A stretch of DNA of 64,000 nt from Streptomyces griseorubiginosus (GTDB taxonomy: Bacteria > Actinomycetota > Actinomycetes > Streptomycetales > Streptomycetaceae). The stretch's first letter is position 1; each line of letters begins with the position of its first letter. The stretch lies in assembly GCF_001514195.1 (NCBI RefSeq), contig NZ_KQ948749.1, forward strand, positions 86,793 to 150,792, written 5' to 3'. Below are positions 61,780-64,000 of the stretch, in pieces. Below the pieces are notes generated by a model. It did not search any database. It was not told where the DNA came from and was given only the letters and a program-made list of their open reading frames with translations. Made by a program: the position numbers and the translations under genes.

Positions 61780-62649
61780 ATGAACCGCAACCCTCATCTG
61801 AACGAGTTGGGGGAGTTCCTCAAAGCCCGCCGTGCCGAACTCAGTCCTTCCGAGGTCGGACTCCGCGCCGGGGAACGGCGGCGCGTGAGCGGTCTGCGCC
61901 GTGAGGAGGTGGCACTCCTCGCCGCGATCAGCACCGAGTACTACACGCGCATCGAGCAGGGCCGTCTCCAGGCATCGGCTCCCCTGCTCGACGAACTCGC
62001 CAAGGCACTCCGCCTCAAAGACGACCAGCGCACCTACCTCTTCGACCTCGCGGCGAAGGAGAGGGTGCGCCCCTCCGCGTCACGCGAGCGCCAGCAGGTG
62101 GATACCCAGCTACAGCGCATGCTGGACGATCTCACCGCCTCCCCGGCCTTCGTCATCGGCCGACGCACCGACATCCTCGGCTGGAACCAGCTCGCCCCCG
62201 CCCTGTGGACCGATTTCGGGCGCTACCCGGAACAGGAGCGCGTGTTCGTCCGGTTGCTGTTCACCGAACCCTGGATGCGTGAGCTGTATGCCGACTGGGA
62301 AGAGGTCACCCGGCTGGCCATCGCCCAACTGCGCATGGAAAGCGCCCGTTACCCCGACGATCAGCGCCTCGCCGCCCTGGTCGAGGAACTCTCCGCCCGC
62401 GACACACAGTTCCGGCAGTGGTGGACCGAACACGACGTCTCCATGCGGGGCAAGGGCGTCAAGAAGCTTCATCACCCGGCGGTGGGCGAGCTGACCCTCG
62501 ACTGGAACACCCTCACCTGCGGCACGGACCCCGACCAGCACATCATCGTGTGGAACGCCGAACCCGCCACCCCGTCCCACGACAGGCTGCGCCTCCTGGC
62601 TTCCTGGGCCGCGGACCAGAAGCGGTCGACGTCCGACACCGCCACCTGA
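61780..62649 (+). CDS. XRE-family regulator with MmyB-like ligand domain
   Basis: Regulator of 289 residues. The helix-turn-helix RVSGLRREEVALLAAISTEYYTRIEQGRLQ is near residues 35-64 (the MmyB-type motif), followed by the MmyB-like ligand-binding domain with AFVIGRRTDILGWNQLAPALWTDF near residue 128 and LTFDPxD-like end replaced by TLDWNTLTCGTDPDQHIIVW. Such proteins sit next to short-chain or flavodoxin reductases that they repress; here the neighbours are a dead reductase and an MDR gene 353 bases downstream. The latter is the likely target. GAGG lies nine bases before the ATG. Confidence 0.87.
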   Translation: MNRNPHLNELGEFLKARRAELSPSEVGLRAGERRRVSGLRREEVALLAAISTEYYTRIEQGRLQASAPLLDELAKALRLKDDQRTYLFDLAAKERVRPSASRERQQVDTQLQRMLDDLTASPAFVIGRRTDILGWNQLAPALWTDFGRYPEQERVFVRLLFTEPWMRELYADWEEVTRLAIAQLRMESARYPDDQRLAALVEELSARDTQFRQWWTEHDVSMRGKGVKKLHHPAVGELTLDWNTLTCGTDPDQHIIVWNAEPATPSHDRLRLLASWAADQKRSTSDTAT

Positions 62650-63002
62650 GCCCTCTCCCCCTTACGGGCGGCTGGAGGGCTGTGCAATTGTCGGCTCGGT
62701 CGTCAGTTGCTGTCGTCAGTTGCTTCGATACCGCCGTCTGGGAGGCACTCGGACGCCGGGCCCGCTCGTTCCGCCCCTGGAGGTCCTGCCTCAGACTGCT
62801 CCGCGTGCTTGCTCTCATCGGCGTACCGGAGCACAACCGCGAGGAGCATGGCATTCTCTCGTCGGCACCGGCGTCATGGGGGGAGAGATTCGTCCCCCCT
62901 ATGGCCGTATCCCAGCCTAGAACCCTCCCCTTTTCCGAGCGCACATGAGACGGAAGGGTCGGACACCTCAACGACCGCATGCCAAGCAATGAGGTGCTTC
63001 GA
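62650..63002. promoter_or_regulatory. Spacer with inverted repeat before the MDR gene
   Basis: No gene. GGGGGGA (62878-62884) and TCCCCCC (62893-62899), flanked by CAT and ATG, form a 7-base-pair hairpin or operator about 105 bases before the MDR start. Function inferred. Confidence 0.4.
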
Positions 63003-63935
63003 ATGAAGGCAGTAGGTTTCACGGAATTCGGTGGACCAGAGGTGCTTCAGGTTCTTGAGCTGCCCGCACCCGAGGCCGGTCCGGGCGAGGTGCGCATCCG
63101 GGTGGCCGCCGCGACCGTCAACGCTGTCGACGCCCTCCAGCGCAGCGGCCCCGCCCGGTCGCCGGACGCCCAGCCGCCGTTCGTCCCCGGCATGGAAGCC
63201 GCAGGCGTCGTGGACCAGATAGGCACAGGCACGGACACGGATCTGAGCGTCGGCGACCGCGTGATGGCGATCGTGCTCGCCGACGGCTCACGCGGTGCGT
63301 ACGCCGAACAGGTCGTGGTCCCGGCGGAGTCGGTCGTCCGCGCTCCCCACGGCGCGAGCGACGTGCAGGCCTCCTCCCTCCCGATGAACGGACTGACCGC
63401 GCGCCTGGCCCTGGACACCCTCGGCCTGGAACCCGGCCAGACTGTCGCGATCACGGGAGCGGCCGGAGCGGTGGGCGGATACGCCGTCCAGCTGGCCAAG
63501 GCGGACGGGCTCCGTGTGGTCGCCGACGCCTCGGAGCAGGACGAGGCCCTGATCAAGGAACTCGGCGCCGACGTCGTACTCCGTCGCGGCGCCGAGTACC
63601 CGGACCGGGTACGCGCAGAGGTCCCGGAGGGCGTCGACGGACTCCTCGACGGCGCGTCGCTCGGCGCTCTCACCGCCCGAGCGGTGCGTGACGGCGGCCG
63701 GGTGGTGACACTGCGCGGCTACGACGCCCCCGGCGAACGGGACGTCGTCTTCGAGCCGATCGTCGTGTTCCGGTATCTCCGGGAGCACGCCAAGCTCGAC
63801 CGGCTCCGGCAACAGGTGGAGGACGGCCTCATCACTCTCCGGGTCGCCAAGTCACTCCCGGCGGAACAGGCCGCCGAGGCGCACCGACTCCTCGCCGCAG
63901 GCGGTGTTCGGGGCCGACTGGTCCTGACGTTCTGA
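63003..63935 (+). CDS. Quinone oxidoreductase-like MDR protein
   Basis: MDR reductase of 310 residues, NADPH-dependent, no zinc ligands. MKAVGFTEFGGPEVLQVLELPAP begins the GroES-like half and VAITGAAGAVGGYAVQLAKADG near residue 147 is the cofactor site; it ends GVRGRLVLTF. The ATG at 63003 has GAGGTG six bases upstream, better than the ATG at 62979. Follows the XRE regulator gene on the same strand and is its probable target. Substrate unknown, quinone or enone likely. Confidence 0.83.
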   Translation: MKAVGFTEFGGPEVLQVLELPAPEAGPGEVRIRVAAATVNAVDALQRSGPARSPDAQPPFVPGMEAAGVVDQIGTGTDTDLSVGDRVMAIVLADGSRGAYAEQVVVPAESVVRAPHGASDVQASSLPMNGLTARLALDTLGLEPGQTVAITGAAGAVGGYAVQLAKADGLRVVADASEQDEALIKELGADVVLRRGAEYPDRVRAEVPEGVDGLLDGASLGALTARAVRDGGRVVTLRGYDAPGERDVVFEPIVVFRYLREHAKLDRLRQQVEDGLITLRVAKSLPAEQAAEAHRLLAAGGVRGRLVLTF

Positions 63936-63971
63936 GCAGAATCAAGTACGTCAGCGCCACCTCACGGCTGT

Positions 63972-63997
63972 GGCCGGACGTTGAACAACCTCCGGCC
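63972..63997. terminator. Possible terminator at the window end
   Basis: GGCCGGA (63972-63978) pairs with TCCGGCC (63991-63997) around a 12-base loop, 36 bases after the MDR stop. Confidence 0.45.
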
Positions 63998-64000
63998 GCA

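Overview
The window is high-GC actinobacterial DNA, almost certainly Streptomyces or a close relative. Coding density is high, third codon positions are rich in G and C, GTG starts and 4-base start/stop overlaps are common, many predicted promoters place the start codon right at the transcript start (leaderless), and the enzymes include mycothiol-type and Tat-exported ones. I see no rRNA, tRNA, CRISPR, phage or intact transposase gene. The gene content (catabolism, many small regulators, many gene remnants) looks like an accessory chromosomal region.

0-8.9 kb: a minus-strand operon of six overlapping genes for salicylate/gentisate breakdown. It holds an aryl-CoA ligase (sdgA-like), an NDP-forming acyl-CoA synthetase, salicylyl-CoA 5-hydroxylase (sdgC-like), mycothiol-type maleylpyruvate isomerase, fumarylpyruvate hydrolase and gentisate 1,2-dioxygenase (sdgD-like), with a divergent IclR regulator. 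9-18.6 kb: a Tat-exported amidohydrolase, an MDR oxidoreductase, and a second oxidative cluster (methyltransferase, bicupin dioxygenase-like protein, zinc alcohol dehydrogenase, NmrA-type protein, with a divergent FAD monooxygenase and a TetR regulator). 19-22.8 kb: an ABC transporter plus two-component operon behind a perfect 22-bp palindrome. 23-29.3 kb: two aldehyde dehydrogenases, a quinone-reductase-like MDR protein, an SDR and a MarR regulator sharing a TCAARYRYTTGA operator, then a 212-bp MITE-like element.

29.8-37.8 kb: a cell-envelope stress type module with a DUF418 membrane protein, a YdcF-like protein, an FtsX-type ABC transporter with a translationally coupled 31-residue membrane peptide, a DUF4333 protein and a NarL-type two-component system. 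Six exact copies of the palindrome TCGGCC-N4-GGCCGA lie in front of these genes, several of them exactly 23 bases before a -10 element; I read this as the operator of the local response regulator. 38.3-42 kb: two tandem 57-residue secreted peptides with near-identical leaders and divergent two-cysteine C-termini, downstream of an S8 protease gene whose C-terminus is frameshifted. 42-50.6 kb: remnants, an aldo/keto reductase with a divergent regulator, a second leaderless MarR, and a PaoABCD-like molybdenum aldehyde oxidoreductase with its XdhC chaperone.

50.9-51.5 kb is a decayed copy of the 34-36 kb locus: the ABC and kinase genes have lost their start codons, but the 31-residue peptide ORF is intact. 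51.5-54.3 kb holds two MarR genes flanking an ABC-2-like membrane protein, then a TetR gene. 54.3-57.6 kb is a graveyard of at least five broken genes (amidohydrolase, F420-type PPOX protein, SDR, MarR, LuxR tail) around an intact MDR gene. 57.6-64 kb carries a secreted GH78 alpha-L-rhamnosidase behind a LacI-type operator, a truncated reductase fragment, an MmyB-type XRE regulator and a final MDR reductase. The main themes are aromatic-acid and aldehyde catabolism, repeated duplication and decay of small regulator-enzyme modules, and local regulons whose operators can be read directly.
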